Below the pieces are notes generated by a model that did not search any database, was not told the origin of the DNA, and worked only from the letters and a program-made list of their open reading frames with translations. A stretch of DNA of 64,000 bases from Shewanella litorisediminis (lineage in GTDB: Bacteria > Pseudomonadota > Gammaproteobacteria > Enterobacterales > Shewanellaceae): NCBI RefSeq assembly GCF_016834455.1, contig NZ_CP069213.1, positions 2,294,501 through 2,358,500 on the forward strand, read 5' to 3'. Made by a program: the position numbers and the translations under genes. Positions 50,984 through 60,031 of the stretch are shown one piece after another. Position 1 is the first letter of the stretch, and every line of letters starts with the position of its first letter.

Positions 50984-51916
50984 TCAGGCTTTCAACAGTG
51001 AGGCAAAGGCCTTTTTGAATTTGTCGACCTTGGGTTTTACCACCAGGGCGCAGTACCTTTGCTCACCGTTACGGGCAAAGTAATCGTGGTGGTAATCTTC
51101 AGCGGCATAGAACGCATCAAAGGCCACCACTTCGGTCACTATGGGGTATTCGAAAGCCTCCGCCTCAGTCAATGCGTCTATCGCCTTTGCAGCGGATTCT
51201 GCCTGCGCTTCGTTATGGGCAAATATCACCGAGCGATACTGGGTACCCACATCGTTGCCCTGGCGGTTAAGGGTGGTGGGATCGTGGCTTTGAAAGAACA
51301 CCTCCAGCAGGGTCTCAAAGCTCACCAAATCTGGCTGATACTCGATATGCACCACTTCTGCATGGCCTGTATCACCGTCGCACACTCTCTTGTAATTGGC
51401 ATCCGCCGCAGTGCCACCGGCGTAGCCGGGTTTGACGCTGACAACGCCTTTCAACGCCAAAAAGATGGCTTCAACACACCAAAAACAGCCTGCGCCAAAG
51501 GTAGCAAAGGCATTGGCTGTCTGTTGCTTATCGCCCATGGTATCGTTTCCCTGCTCTGTTTCATCACGGCTTTTAAACACCATGGACACCGAGTTAACGC
51601 AGTGACGCAGGTTTTTCTCGGTGAGGTATTCACCTTCAAATACATGGCCCAAGTGACCGCCACAGGCCGCGCACACTATTTCCACCCTGCGGCCATCGGC
51701 GTCCATATGCCTTGCCACAGCGCCTGGAATCTCGTCATCAAATGCAGGCCAGCCGCAATGGGCATGAAACTTGTGCTCGGATAGGTACAGCGGCGCATCG
51801 CATTTCTTACAACAATACACGCCCTGGGCAGTATGCAGATAATACTCGCCACTGAAGGGACGCTCGGTGCCCTTCTCTTCAATTACGTAACGTTCAAATT
51901 CGTTCAGCGTTCTCAT
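50984..51916 (-). CDS. Fused methionine sulfoxide reductase MsrB-MsrA
   Basis: The 310-residue protein repairs both epimers of methionine sulfoxide. The N-terminal MsrB domain (about 1-120) has zinc-binding CKKC (36-39) and CAAC (82-85) and the catalytic Cys106 in RHCVNSVS. The C-terminal MsrA domain (about 137-310) has GAGCFWCVE with catalytic Cys144. There is no signal peptide, so it is cytosolic. B-before-A fusions are known, but the reverse order or separate genes are more frequent. GGAG precedes the ATG. Confidence 0.93.
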   Translation of the reverse strand: MRTLNEFERYVIEEKGTERPFSGEYYLHTAQGVYCCKKCDAPLYLSEHKFHAHCGWPAFDDEIPGAVARHMDADGRRVEIVCAACGGHLGHVFEGEYLTEKNLRHCVNSVSMVFKSRDETEQGNDTMGDKQQTANAFATFGAGCFWCVEAIFLALKGVVSVKPGYAGGTAADANYKRVCDGDTGHAEVVHIEYQPDLVSFETLLEVFFQSHDPTTLNRQGNDVGTQYRSVIFAHNEAQAESAAKAIDALTEAEAFEYPIVTEVVAFDAFYAAEDYHHDYFARNGEQRYCALVVKPKVDKFKKAFASLLKA

Positions 51917-52095
51917 TGCAACTCCAACAGCTAAAGAGACTCATTCTGAGCTGACCCGGGTTTTCAGCCTTATATTGCACCGAACTTGCGGCCCCGTACT
52001 TTTTTACGGCAAAGCGAATACAGAATTTGCACTCAGCAACGCCCCCGACTAGACTCTCGCCCGGGGTTAAACCAACAACAAAAAGAAAACATAAC

Positions 52096-52935
52096 ATGAA
52101 ATTGGAAACTATTGATTACCGCTCGCCCGACGCGGCAGCACAATTCGTTCAATCATTGCGGGATACCGGCTTTGGCGTGTTGTCAAACCATCCCATCCAG
52201 CAGTCTTTGGTCGAAGCCATTTACAAAGATTGGTACGAATTCTTCCAGAGTGATGCCAAGGAAGATTTCCGTTTCAATCCAGAAACTCAGGATGGTTTTT
52301 TCCCGGCTGACGTGTCAGAAACCGCCAAAGGCCACAGCGTAAAAGACATCAAAGAGTACTACCACGTTTACCCTTGGGGCCGTATTCCTGACAGTCTGAG
52401 AGCCAACATTCTGGCCTACTATGACCACGCCAATCAGCTGGCTGCCGAATTGCTGTCCTGGGTGGAGGCTCACAGCCCGGATGAGGTGAAGGCTCTCTTT
52501 ACCGAGCCACTGCCTAAAATGATCGATGGCAGCCACAAAACCCTGCTGCGGGTATTGCACTACCCGCCCATGAAGGGCGACGAGGAGCCAGGGGCCATCC
52601 GCGCCGCTGCCCACGAAGACATCAACCTGCTCACCGTGTTGCCCGCGGCCAATGAACCCGGGCTGCAGGTCAAGGCCAAAGATGGTAGCTGGCTGGATGT
52701 TCCTTCAGATTTCGGCAACATTATCATCAACATCGGCGATATGTTGCAGGAAGCATCCGGTGGTTACTTCCCATCCACCTCTCATAGGGTTATCAATCCT
52801 GAAGGCATGGACAAAACCAAGTCGCGGATTTCCCTGCCGCTGTTCCTGCACCCTCGCCCCGATGTAGTACTGTCAGAGCGTTATACCGCCGACAGCTATC
52901 TGATGGAGCGCCTGCGGGAGCTTGGCGTAATCTGA
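52096..52935 (+). CDS. 2-oxoglutarate/Fe(II) dioxygenase, isopenicillin-N-synthase-like
   Basis: The 279-residue cytosolic oxygenase has the jelly-roll metal triad His173-x-Asp175 (AAHEDINLLT) and His230 (TSHRVINP), and Arg244 in SRISLP for the 2-oxoglutarate carboxylate. It starts at ATG 52096 (MKLETIDYRSPDAAAQF), the family-type N-terminus. The longer frame from 52027 lacks a ribosome site. The substrate is unknown and no neighbour points to a pathway. A terminator follows eight bases after the stop. Confidence 0.85.
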   Translation: MKLETIDYRSPDAAAQFVQSLRDTGFGVLSNHPIQQSLVEAIYKDWYEFFQSDAKEDFRFNPETQDGFFPADVSETAKGHSVKDIKEYYHVYPWGRIPDSLRANILAYYDHANQLAAELLSWVEAHSPDEVKALFTEPLPKMIDGSHKTLLRVLHYPPMKGDEEPGAIRAAAHEDINLLTVLPAANEPGLQVKAKDGSWLDVPSDFGNIIINIGDMLQEASGGYFPSTSHRVINPEGMDKTKSRISLPLFLHPRPDVVLSERYTADSYLMERLRELGVI

Positions 52936-52943
52936 TGAAGACC

Positions 52944-52969
52944 AAAAAGCGTCCCAAGGGACGCTTTTT
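52944..52969 (+). terminator. Terminator of the dioxygenase gene
   Basis: AAAAAGCGTCCC pairs with GGGACGCTTTTT with only two bases between the arms as drawn (the loop opens to four or six), followed by TTGTG. Confidence 0.85.
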
Positions 52970-53034
52970 TTGTGCCTGATGGCGTATACGGGTAGAATAT
53001 GCGCCCCAAGACAGAGGTAAACAGGATTTAAACA

Positions 53035-53979
53035 ATGGCGATTCAATGGTATCCGGGACACATGCACAAGGCGCAGAAGGAAATTGCCGAAGCGATGCCC
53101 CAGGTCGATTTGGTAATAGAGGTGCTGGATGCACGCATTCCCTATTCCAGCGAAAACCCCATGGTTACCAAACTTCGCGGTGACAAGCCCTGTATTAAGC
53201 TGTTGAACAAATGCGATCTCGCCGATCCTGTTATCACCGAAGCCTGGATAGCACACCTTGAAAAAGAACAAGGGGTGAAAGCCATGGCCGTCACCACGTT
53301 GCAGCCCGGTCATCTGAAAACCGTCATTCCTGAGCTTGTGCGTAAACTGGTTCCCGACCGTGACCGCGCCGATAAAGACATACGCACCATGATCATGGGG
53401 ATCCCCAACGTCGGTAAGTCCACCATTATCAACACGCTCGCGGGACGGGTCATTGCCAAAACCGGTAACGAGCCTGCGGTCACCAAGGCCCAGCAGCGCA
53501 TTAACCTCAAAAACGGGATTGTGCTGTCGGATACCCCCGGCATTCTGTGGCCCAAGGTGGATAACGAGGCAAGCAGCTATCGTTTGGCTGTAACCGGTGC
53601 CATTAAAGACACCGCCATGGAATATGAAGAAGTCGCGCTCTTTGCTGCCGCGTTTTTCCGTGACACTTATCCTGCCGAGCTGAAAGACAGATATAAGCTC
53701 GATGAACTGTCCAATGACGATGTCGCGCTGCTGGAAGACATTGGCCGCAAACGGGGGGCGCTGCGAAGTGGAGGTTATGTGGACTTACACAAAGCCGCTG
53801 AGTTGCTGCTGCACGAATTCAGAAGCGGAAAGCTCGGGCTGCTGAGTTTGGAAACCCCGGCAATGGCGGAAATCGAAAAGGCCGAAGTGGAACGCATCCT
53901 CGCGGAAAAAGAAGCCCTGCGTCAAGAGAAGCTGGCTGCCGAAAAGCTTCGCCGCTCAGGTAAACGCCACAATAACTGA
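53035..53979 (+). CDS. rbgA: Circularly permuted GTPase RbgA/YlqF
   Basis: This ribosome-biogenesis GTPase acts in late 50S assembly in Bacillus. The 314-residue protein begins MAIQWYPGHMHKAQKEIAE. The permuted G-motif order is clear: G4 (LLNKCDLAD) comes first, then G1 (GIPNVGKSTIIN), then G3 (LSDTPGILWPK). A C-terminal ANTAR-like RNA-binding helical domain follows, and then a highly charged tail (ILAEKEALRQEKLAAEKL). The gene is separated from its neighbours by terminators on both sides. Confidence 0.93.
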   Translation: MAIQWYPGHMHKAQKEIAEAMPQVDLVIEVLDARIPYSSENPMVTKLRGDKPCIKLLNKCDLADPVITEAWIAHLEKEQGVKAMAVTTLQPGHLKTVIPELVRKLVPDRDRADKDIRTMIMGIPNVGKSTIINTLAGRVIAKTGNEPAVTKAQQRINLKNGIVLSDTPGILWPKVDNEASSYRLAVTGAIKDTAMEYEEVALFAAAFFRDTYPAELKDRYKLDELSNDDVALLEDIGRKRGALRSGGYVDLHKAAELLLHEFRSGKLGLLSLETPAMAEIEKAEVERILAEKEALRQEKLAAEKLRRSGKRHNN

Positions 53980-54045
53980 GCAATATGCTTTGGCCGGTGA
54001 GCAAGTGTTTGCGACCAGTTCCACTACAATATGCTTAATGAGTTT

Positions 54046-54069
54046 AAAGAGGGCCTTATGGCCCTCTTT
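54046..54069. terminator. Bidirectional terminator between rbgA and the phosphatase gene
   Basis: AAAGAGGGCC pairs with GGCCCTCTTT around TTAT. The right arm ends at the phosphatase stop codon. Confidence 0.82.
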
Positions 54070-54560
54070 TATTTGGTTTTCATCGCCTTAATGGCAGCTA
54101 TCAAGGCATCACTGCTTTGTTCCAGTAAGTCCAGCACCCGTTCAAACCCCGCATGTCCGCCATAATAAGGGTCTGGTACTTCTTCGGCCCCAGTGTCACC
54201 AAAGCTTAATATGAGTTTCAGCTTGTGCCTATGTTCAGCCGGGCAGCGGCGCTTAAGCTCAGCCAGGTTATCCTTGTCTGCGGCAAGTATGAGGTCAAAG
54301 CGCGTGAAATCGCTGTCCAGCACCTGTCTTGCCCGCATCCCGGAGAAGTCATAACCCCGCGCTTCACCCGCCCTGATTGAACGGCCATCGGGTGCTTTTC
54401 CCTGGTGGTAACCAATGGTACCGGCAGAATCTACCTCCATATTCAGTCCGGCCCTGCTGGCACGCTGCCGAAACACAGCTTCGGCACTGGGAGAGCGGCA
54501 TATATTGCCCATACACACAAATAAAATCGAAGCGGGTGCACTGTTCATGTTTATTTTCAT
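54069..54560 (-). CDS. Low-molecular-weight protein tyrosine phosphatase
   Basis: The 163-residue enzyme has the P-loop CX5R in VCMGNICRSPSAEAVF, with the nucleophile Cys and the Ser after Arg, and the general-acid Asp in VPDPYYGGHAGFE. It lacks a signal peptide. Such enzymes often oppose a tyrosine kinase in polysaccharide export, but no kinase or export genes are nearby, so its substrate is unknown. ATG 54560 is used; ATG 54548 (four codons later) is an alternative. Confidence 0.9.
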   Translation of the reverse strand: MKINMNSAPASILFVCMGNICRSPSAEAVFRQRASRAGLNMEVDSAGTIGYHQGKAPDGRSIRAGEARGYDFSGMRARQVLDSDFTRFDLILAADKDNLAELKRRCPAEHRHKLKLILSFGDTGAEEVPDPYYGGHAGFERVLDLLEQSSDALIAAIKAMKTK

Positions 54561-54581
54561 CTCGTCAGGTCGCCGTAAAAC

Positions 54582-55595
54582 TCATTCTTTCGGGCGAACA
54601 CGTAAAAAACGCGCCCCCTTGGGGAGGCCTTTTTCAGTCAGCCCATGATATTGAAAAGTCACCCAATCGCCAATGGCAGGTGGATGACGGCGATTGTCGA
54701 GGCTAAAACCTGTGCCCAGCAAAAACTCACGGCCATCGGCAAGTCGCAACCGGAGCGACCCCATCATGCCCTCAAATTGACCTTTCCCCGGACGATAGCC
54801 AATGACCTGTCCTTCAGCGTCACTCAGCGGTTTGAGTTTGATGAGCAGCGGATTACGGCCATCGATATAAACGGCATCTTCCCGGTGCAGCATCAGCCCC
54901 TCAGCGCCTTGTTCGGTAAGAGTGTTGAAGTGCACATCGAGTGCATCAAGTCGCTGGAATCGCTTTTGCTCCACCAGCACCACGGGCGGGCCCAGTCCCG
55001 ATAGTCGGCCCTGCAACCATGCGTAGCGCTGTGCAAATCCCAAACCTACCTTTGGGGTGTCAAACACCATAAAATGCACCCGATGCCACTCGTCTTCTCG
55101 TCCATGGGAACGCACAAGTCCACTGAGCCACTCAAAACTGCCTCTGCCCGCCCAAAGCTCGCCATCGAGTAACAGGTCCACAGGCAAGTTCTCAATAAAC
55201 CAGTCAGGTGCTGGAATCAAATTCCCTGAGCGGGTTATCAGGGTTTTACCGGTCCAGCGGGCTCTGACACCATCGAGTTTTTCGCTGACAAGATAGCGTG
55301 GTAATTCGGCTTCTGAGGGCAAAGGTTTGCTGGATGCCAGCTGCAGTGGCCCCGCCAGGGGATCCACACTCTCTGGCTGATTTACACTGCTTGACGCATT
55401 TAAGGTCGTGGGGGGTGTCATCAACGTCAACGGTGTCGCTGTAACTGGCGACAACAACGCCATCGAAAGGTATGGCAACAGCAACAAAACGCGACAGAAA
55501 TGATGCGGCATCCATGGACCAATACCGCCTGTTAGGCCATCTTTCCCTGAATAGACCCGGTGGGAAGTACCATAGGACTTGAGCCTGTGTTTCAT
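54582..55595 (-). CDS. Secreted ATP-dependent DNA ligase (Lig E-like)
   Basis: The 337-residue protein has a hydrophobic signal segment (CRVLLLLPYLSMALLSP, about residues 34-50) followed by TATP, so the mature enzyme is probably periplasmic. The ligase core starts at about 95. Motif I is SEKLDGVRARW with the adenylated Lys106, motif III VHFMVFDTP, motif IV EGLMLHRED, motif V LIKLKPL. A small OB-fold domain completes it; no extra DNA-binding domain is present. ATG 55595 has AGGGAGG seven bases upstream; ATG 55511 would give a shorter n-region but has no ribosome site. It is distinct from the housekeeping NAD-dependent LigA. Confidence 0.88.
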   Translation of the reverse strand: MKHRLKSYGTSHRVYSGKDGLTGGIGPWMPHHFCRVLLLLPYLSMALLSPVTATPLTLMTPPTTLNASSSVNQPESVDPLAGPLQLASSKPLPSEAELPRYLVSEKLDGVRARWTGKTLITRSGNLIPAPDWFIENLPVDLLLDGELWAGRGSFEWLSGLVRSHGREDEWHRVHFMVFDTPKVGLGFAQRYAWLQGRLSGLGPPVVLVEQKRFQRLDALDVHFNTLTEQGAEGLMLHREDAVYIDGRNPLLIKLKPLSDAEGQVIGYRPGKGQFEGMMGSLRLRLADGREFLLGTGFSLDNRRHPPAIGDWVTFQYHGLTEKGLPKGARFLRVRPKE

Positions 55596-55802
55596 CGCAG
55601 CCTCCCTGCGCGATAAGCATACACACCCTTAAGTTATAGTCTATTTGCCGCCCGCCCTTCACTCCTCCCAACCTGAAGACTGACTCCTGCTGCAAAAGAC
55701 CCCAGCACATCAAGGCTACGACATAGACACGCTCCACCATGGCCGACTGTCTTTATCACAATGGCTGCATTATACTGGCGGCTTTTTATGGCCTGCCGCG
55801 AA

Positions 55803-55865
55803 TTTGCTGAACTTTCTGTTTGTTGAACTTCTGTTTGTTGAACTTTCAGTTTGCTGAACTTTCAG
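55803..55865. repeat. Four tandem 15-16 base repeats upstream of dgkA
   Basis: Units of the form TTTG(C/T)TGAACTT(T)C(T/A)G begin at 55803, 55819, 55834 and 55850. The second is one base shorter. They lie in the 340-base gap between the ligase and dgkA genes, about 70 bases before dgkA. No gene is recognised in the rest of the gap. Confidence 0.85.
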
Positions 55866-55935
55866 AATAAAGGCGTTGCTCTTAGGCCATGTTTGAGCCC
55901 GACAATTGGGCTTGGTGGCAATGTTGGGGGAAAAC

Positions 55936-56307
55936 ATGAAACCGGCTAATAACCATGGCGTCAGACGCATCATTCGTGCGACCGGCTTTTCTTTTAAAGG
56001 CTTAAAATCTGCGTGGGTGCACGAAGCGGCTTTTCGTCAGGAGCTGGTACTCGCCTGCTTGATGGTGCCGGTGGCACTGTGGGTGGATGTGAGTACGGTT
56101 GAAAAATTATTGATGATCATGGCGGTGTTCATTGTACTCATCACCGAACTGCTGAACTCTGCCATAGAAGCGGTTGTGGACCGTATCGGGGATGAAATCC
56201 ACCCCCTCTCGGGTCAGGCCAAGGACATAGCGTCGGCAGCCGTATTTATGAGTCTTGCACTCTGTACCCTGGTGTGGGCCTTCATCCTGCTACCTTTACT
56301 CTGGTAA
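55936..56307 (+). CDS. dgkA: Diacylglycerol kinase
   Basis: DgkA recycles diacylglycerol to phosphatidic acid in the inner membrane. The 123-residue protein has three membrane helices (about 34-50, 56-72, 98-121). It has the catalytic Glu region AFRQELVLA and the family signature ITELLNSAIEAVVDRIGDE. GGGGGA six bases before ATG 55936 supports that start; the frame stays open ten codons upstream. Confidence 0.95.
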   Translation: MKPANNHGVRRIIRATGFSFKGLKSAWVHEAAFRQELVLACLMVPVALWVDVSTVEKLLMIMAVFIVLITELLNSAIEAVVDRIGDEIHPLSGQAKDIASAAVFMSLALCTLVWAFILLPLLW

Positions 56308-56322
56308 CGCGACCCTTTGCAC

Positions 56323-57195
56323 TCAGGCGCTGAGCTCTTCGGCGCCTTCATCCGATTCCCGCGCCAAAAAACTCACAGCCCGCTCTATCTGAGCCAGCCT
56401 GTCGTTTTGAGACCAATAAACCACATACACATTACGCGGAATGGAACGCGCCCCGTCCACCCGGTACAGCTCTCCACGTTCAAGAAACGGGCTCACCATG
56501 TGATCCGGCAAAAATGCACTGCCACCGTTGTTAAGCACAAAATCCAACGCAATACGTGATGAACTGGTGTGCAGCACAGGCAGCGGCATATCGCCAAATT
56601 CCTGAGCGTGAAGAATATTAAAGGCAGTGCCCCAATCAACCTTAATGTAGTGATGCTTCAGGCATTCCGGCAAACTGAGTGGTCCTATACTGGACACCAG
56701 CCACAACTGCACCACACCAATACGGATCTGCTCAAAGTCTTCCATTTTGGGTGGATCGAAGGAAATCGCCATATCCAGAGTGCGCTCCATCAACTGACGG
56801 GTCATCACATTCTGGGGCAAAACTTCGGTTCGTAAAGCCACCCCTGGCAAGCCCTTGTGCAAGGATTGCAGGTTACCCTGTAAAAAAGCATCCCAGATGT
56901 TAGGACCGGCACCTATGGTCAGCTGTGTCGATTGCAACCGACTCAGTGACACGTCCTGCTTAGCGCGCTCCCAAGCTGTCAGCACAGCCTCGGCATGATT
57001 CAACATTCGCTCTCCGGCTGGCGTTGGCTGAATATTATTGCGTTGGCGCTCAAACAGCTCCACGCCGAGGATCGTTTCAAGCTGCTTCACCCGGAAGCTG
57101 ACGGCGCTTCGGGTAAGGTAAAGATTTTCGGCAGCTTTTCCGAAATGGCGGGTACGTGAAACTTCCAAAAAGGTTTTCAGCAGATCTGTGTCCAT
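56323..57195 (-). CDS. hdfR: LysR-family regulator HdfR
   Basis: The 290-residue LysR-type regulator has an N-terminal winged helix-turn-helix (DTDLLKTFLEVSRTRHFG, then AAENLYLTRSAVSFRVKQLE). This is nearly identical to E. coli HdfR, a repressor of flhDC. A C-terminal inducer-binding domain follows (about 90-290). It is divergent from maoP, exactly as in E. coli (hdfR-maoP), which strengthens the call. Whether it controls flagella here is not known. Confidence 0.9.
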   Translation of the reverse strand: MDTDLLKTFLEVSRTRHFGKAAENLYLTRSAVSFRVKQLETILGVELFERQRNNIQPTPAGERMLNHAEAVLTAWERAKQDVSLSRLQSTQLTIGAGPNIWDAFLQGNLQSLHKGLPGVALRTEVLPQNVMTRQLMERTLDMAISFDPPKMEDFEQIRIGVVQLWLVSSIGPLSLPECLKHHYIKVDWGTAFNILHAQEFGDMPLPVLHTSSSRIALDFVLNNGGSAFLPDHMVSPFLERGELYRVDGARSIPRNVYVVYWSQNDRLAQIERAVSFLARESDEGAEELSA

Positions 57196-57330
57196 AAAAT
57201 TTCTTTGACCAACAAGACCAAAATTTTTTGATTCCTAATTCAAGGATACTAGCCAATACTCCAGTTGCAAATTATCCCACAGCTTAGGTAATCATCGCTA
57301 TCAGCTTTTGTTGTATGGAAGGAAAAGACA

Positions 57331-57768
57331 ATGTCAGAACAGTTAGTTGCCAGTAAAATCTATCAGGGTATGCCCGAGTCGGCCCCGATGAGCTTTCTGA
57401 GTCAAAGGCGCTTTTATGACGATGCCAATTTCCCCAAGGGGTTTCGCCGCAGTGGAGACTTTACCAACAAAGAAGCCGAATTGTTGGAATGTCACGGTCT
57501 GGCCATGAAAGCGCTCGCGGACGGCAGTCGCCTGCCATCGACTGACGAAGAGGCCCAATTTGTCGATGTTGTGCGCGGTAACAAGCCGCCCAGTAGCATA
57601 CTGGAGCAGATCTGGTTAAAGTATTGCAAGCTGGCTCAGGGTAAGCCTTTCTACGCGGTCGTTGGCACAGTCCACGCCCCCGCAGTTGCTCCTGAGGCTG
57701 AAATTGAACTCGATGATATCGACGATGACGAGGTTTCTGATGATGAGGAACCCGAGGACACACCATGA
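57331..57768 (+). CDS. maoP: Macrodomain Ori organisation protein MaoP (DUF413)
   Basis: The 145-residue protein has the DUF413 core SQRRFYDDANFPKGFRRSGD, FTNKEAELLECHGLAMKAL and ADGSRLPSTDEEAQFVDVVRG. In E. coli MaoP acts with the maoS site to constrain the Ori macrodomain. Compared with E. coli it has an N-terminal addition of about 18 residues and a very acidic tail (IELDDIDDDEVSDDEEPED). GGAAGG precedes the ATG. It lies 20 bases upstream of rimK. Confidence 0.9.
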   Translation: MSEQLVASKIYQGMPESAPMSFLSQRRFYDDANFPKGFRRSGDFTNKEAELLECHGLAMKALADGSRLPSTDEEAQFVDVVRGNKPPSSILEQIWLKYCKLAQGKPFYAVVGTVHAPAVAPEAEIELDDIDDDEVSDDEEPEDTP

Positions 57769-57788
57769 CGCTTAAGGCGAATATCTGA

Positions 57789-58718
57789 ATGCGCGGCTGG
57801 ATTTTATATAAGGAAACCGCGACTCAGCTCAAACCCGAACTGTACGAAATTCAACGTCTGTTGGACGCCGCCAAGGCGGACAACATAGATCTGCAGGTCT
57901 ATGCCCCGGATGAATTTGATTTGACCGTTACCCGGGAAGACAACAAGAGTATTTTGCTTAATGGGCAGCCGGTTGAGCTGCCCGATTTTATTATCCCCCG
58001 CATGGGTTCAGGTACCACCTATTTTGCTCTGGCGATTATTCGCCACCTGGAGCGTTTAGGGGTTTATAGCCTCAACTCATCACGTGCCATTGAAACCGTA
58101 AAGGACAAACTTTTTTCTCAGCAGTTGCTTGCCGAGAAAAATCTGCCCACACCCAAGACCATGCTGGTGAAGTTCCCGGTGGATATTGAACTGGTGCAAA
58201 GCCATCTGGGCTTTCCTGTGGTGATCAAAACCTTGTCTGGCTCCCAGGGCAGTGGCGTGTTTTTGTCACACAAGCCACGTGAGTTTGATGACCTGATGCA
58301 GTTGATTGAGGCCACCAATAAAAACGCCAACATCATACTGCAGGAGTTTATTGCCAACAGCCATGGACGGGATCTGCGGGTGTTTACCATTGGCGGACGT
58401 GTGGTGGGCTGTTTCGAGCGCCGAGCTGCGGAAGACAGCTTTAAAGCCAACGTCAGTGCCGGTGGTGCGGCGCTGCCCTTCGAGGTCACTCCCGAAATTG
58501 AATGGCTGGCCACCCAAACAGCCAATATCCTCGACCTGGATGTGGCCGGTATCGATCTTTTGTTCGACAATGGCCACTACAAGATATGTGAAGCCAACTC
58601 CTCGCCGGGATTTGAAGGCCTTGAGTCTTGCCTTAACGTGGATATCGCATCGCAGATCCTGCACTTTATCCGCATCCGACTGGGGATGTTCAATAAAGAA
58701 GACCCACACTCAATTTGA
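57789..58718 (+). CDS. rimK: ATP-grasp ligase RimK
   Basis: RimK adds glutamates to the C-terminus of ribosomal protein S6 in E. coli. The 309-residue protein has the ATP-grasp core: TVKDKLFSQQLLAEKNLPTP, VVIKTLSGSQGSGVFLSHK for ATP binding, QEFIANSHGRDLRVFTIGG, and the metal-binding CEANSSPGFEGLE. The N-terminal part (DFIIPRMGSGTTYFALAII) fits the pre-ATP-grasp domain. The rest of the E. coli rim locus is not here. A terminator with a TTCG loop follows. Confidence 0.9.
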   Translation: MRGWILYKETATQLKPELYEIQRLLDAAKADNIDLQVYAPDEFDLTVTREDNKSILLNGQPVELPDFIIPRMGSGTTYFALAIIRHLERLGVYSLNSSRAIETVKDKLFSQQLLAEKNLPTPKTMLVKFPVDIELVQSHLGFPVVIKTLSGSQGSGVFLSHKPREFDDLMQLIEATNKNANIILQEFIANSHGRDLRVFTIGGRVVGCFERRAAEDSFKANVSAGGAALPFEVTPEIEWLATQTANILDLDVAGIDLLFDNGHYKICEANSSPGFEGLESCLNVDIASQILHFIRIRLGMFNKEDPHSI

Positions 58719-58722
58719 GAAC

Positions 58723-58746
58723 AAAAGCACCCTTCGGGGTGCTTTT
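58723..58746 (+). terminator. Terminator of maoP-rimK
   Basis: AAAAGCACCC pairs with GGGTGCTTTT around a TTCG tetraloop, followed by TTGTTC. Confidence 0.9.
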
Positions 58747-58903
58747 TTGTTCAGGGTCAAAGTTTTTCACAATTTTGCAAACAAATATTTCACAATCCTC
58801 TGCCTTTGTGGTTAAACTCCAGAACGGCCAAGGTACGCCACCTTGACCGTCCGGGTAACAGCTAACCACATAATAACGATAAAGCCAGATTTCAGGAGCG
58901 ACA

Positions 58904-59764
58904 ATGCGGGCAACTTCGACCCTATTGTTACTGGCATTGGCAGGATTCAGCCAGTGCGCGCTCGCCAAGGATATGACCCTCAGGGTCGGTGGATTTTACT
59001 CTCAGTCTGATTCCAGCATAGACGTGACCGATCCCGTGATTGGTAAGGACTTTCGCCTGGATTTTGAGAGCGATCTGCAGCTGGCCGAAAACCAGTTCCT
59101 GCCCTTTCTCGAATTCGAATACGCCTTTGCAGACAGGCACAATCTTTACTTCGACTGGAAGCGGCTACATCGCAGCGCCGAAACCAATGCCGTCACCCGC
59201 CCATTTCAGGTGCAAATCGACGATACCGTGTTTGTCGTCACTGCCGGTGGCAAACTCAATACCACGCTCAATATTGATGTGCTTCGACTCGGCTATGGCT
59301 ATGACCTGCTGCAAGGCAGCGATTACAGCCTGGGGATTACCCTGGGGTTGCACACCATGTTCATAGAGTCGGTGTTTGAAGGCGCTATCGGCGCCTGCCT
59401 TGCCACCGAACTGGATGGCGACCTGTGCAGCCAAAGACCCATTCCGCGCATTGTAGAAAACAATGTCACTGCGCCCTTGCCGGATATTGGCCTGATTGGT
59501 CATTATGAGTTTTTTCCCGGCTGGCGCTTCTCTGCCCATGGGCAGTATTTCGCCATCAAACTGGACGATCTTGAAGGCTCGCTGACCGACATTCGCGCAG
59601 GTGTCAGCGCCGATTTGGGCGAGAGCTGGAGTCTGTCTATGGCCTATAACTATTTTAAAGTTGATGTGGATGTAACCCAGTCCGCGGAAAACATCAAAGT
59701 TGCTGATTACAATATTTTCTACCGATTTATCGGCCCGATGATTTCGGTCAGCTACCGTTTTTAA
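58904..59764 (+). CDS. Outer-membrane beta-barrel protein, function unknown
   Basis: The 286-residue protein has a signal peptide (about 1-21, ending QCALA before KDMTLRV). Alternating hydrophobic strands run to a C-terminal Phe (MISVSYRF), the usual signal for outer-membrane insertion. Segments such as FLPFLEFEYAFADRHNLYFD and WSLSMAYNYFKVDVDV look like paired barrel strands. ACLATELDGDLCSQ may be a loop with a disulfide. It resembles uncharacterised OmpA/OmpW-like barrels; no substrate can be inferred. Confidence 0.75.
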   Translation: MRATSTLLLLALAGFSQCALAKDMTLRVGGFYSQSDSSIDVTDPVIGKDFRLDFESDLQLAENQFLPFLEFEYAFADRHNLYFDWKRLHRSAETNAVTRPFQVQIDDTVFVVTAGGKLNTTLNIDVLRLGYGYDLLQGSDYSLGITLGLHTMFIESVFEGAIGACLATELDGDLCSQRPIPRIVENNVTAPLPDIGLIGHYEFFPGWRFSAHGQYFAIKLDDLEGSLTDIRAGVSADLGESWSLSMAYNYFKVDVDVTQSAENIKVADYNIFYRFIGPMISVSYRF

Positions 59765-59791
59765 CGAACGAGTTATCGCATTGAATACATC

Positions 59792-59809
59792 AAGGCCCCA
59801 CGGGGCCTT
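59792..59809 (+). terminator. Terminator of the outer-membrane protein gene
   Basis: AAGGCCCC pairs with GGGGCCTT, closing on a short loop, followed by a T-run 28 bases after the stop. Confidence 0.75.
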
Positions 59810-60031
59810 TTTGCTGCCCATTGTCTTTCATCCGGGATATCCCCTGGGCCCAGCTTTGCACTGCGCCACGTGAATCTCTTACCGCTGAATATGGAATCCC
59901 GACTGTGAGTCTCGCAGGTTCCCCACAGGTAAATAGAGCTTCATCACCAAGCGTGAAACCTTTGGTTTCAACCATCTGGCTTCAGGGCTATCATAAGCTT
60001 ATCGCTTCCTCTATTGTCGTAGGAACAGCCC

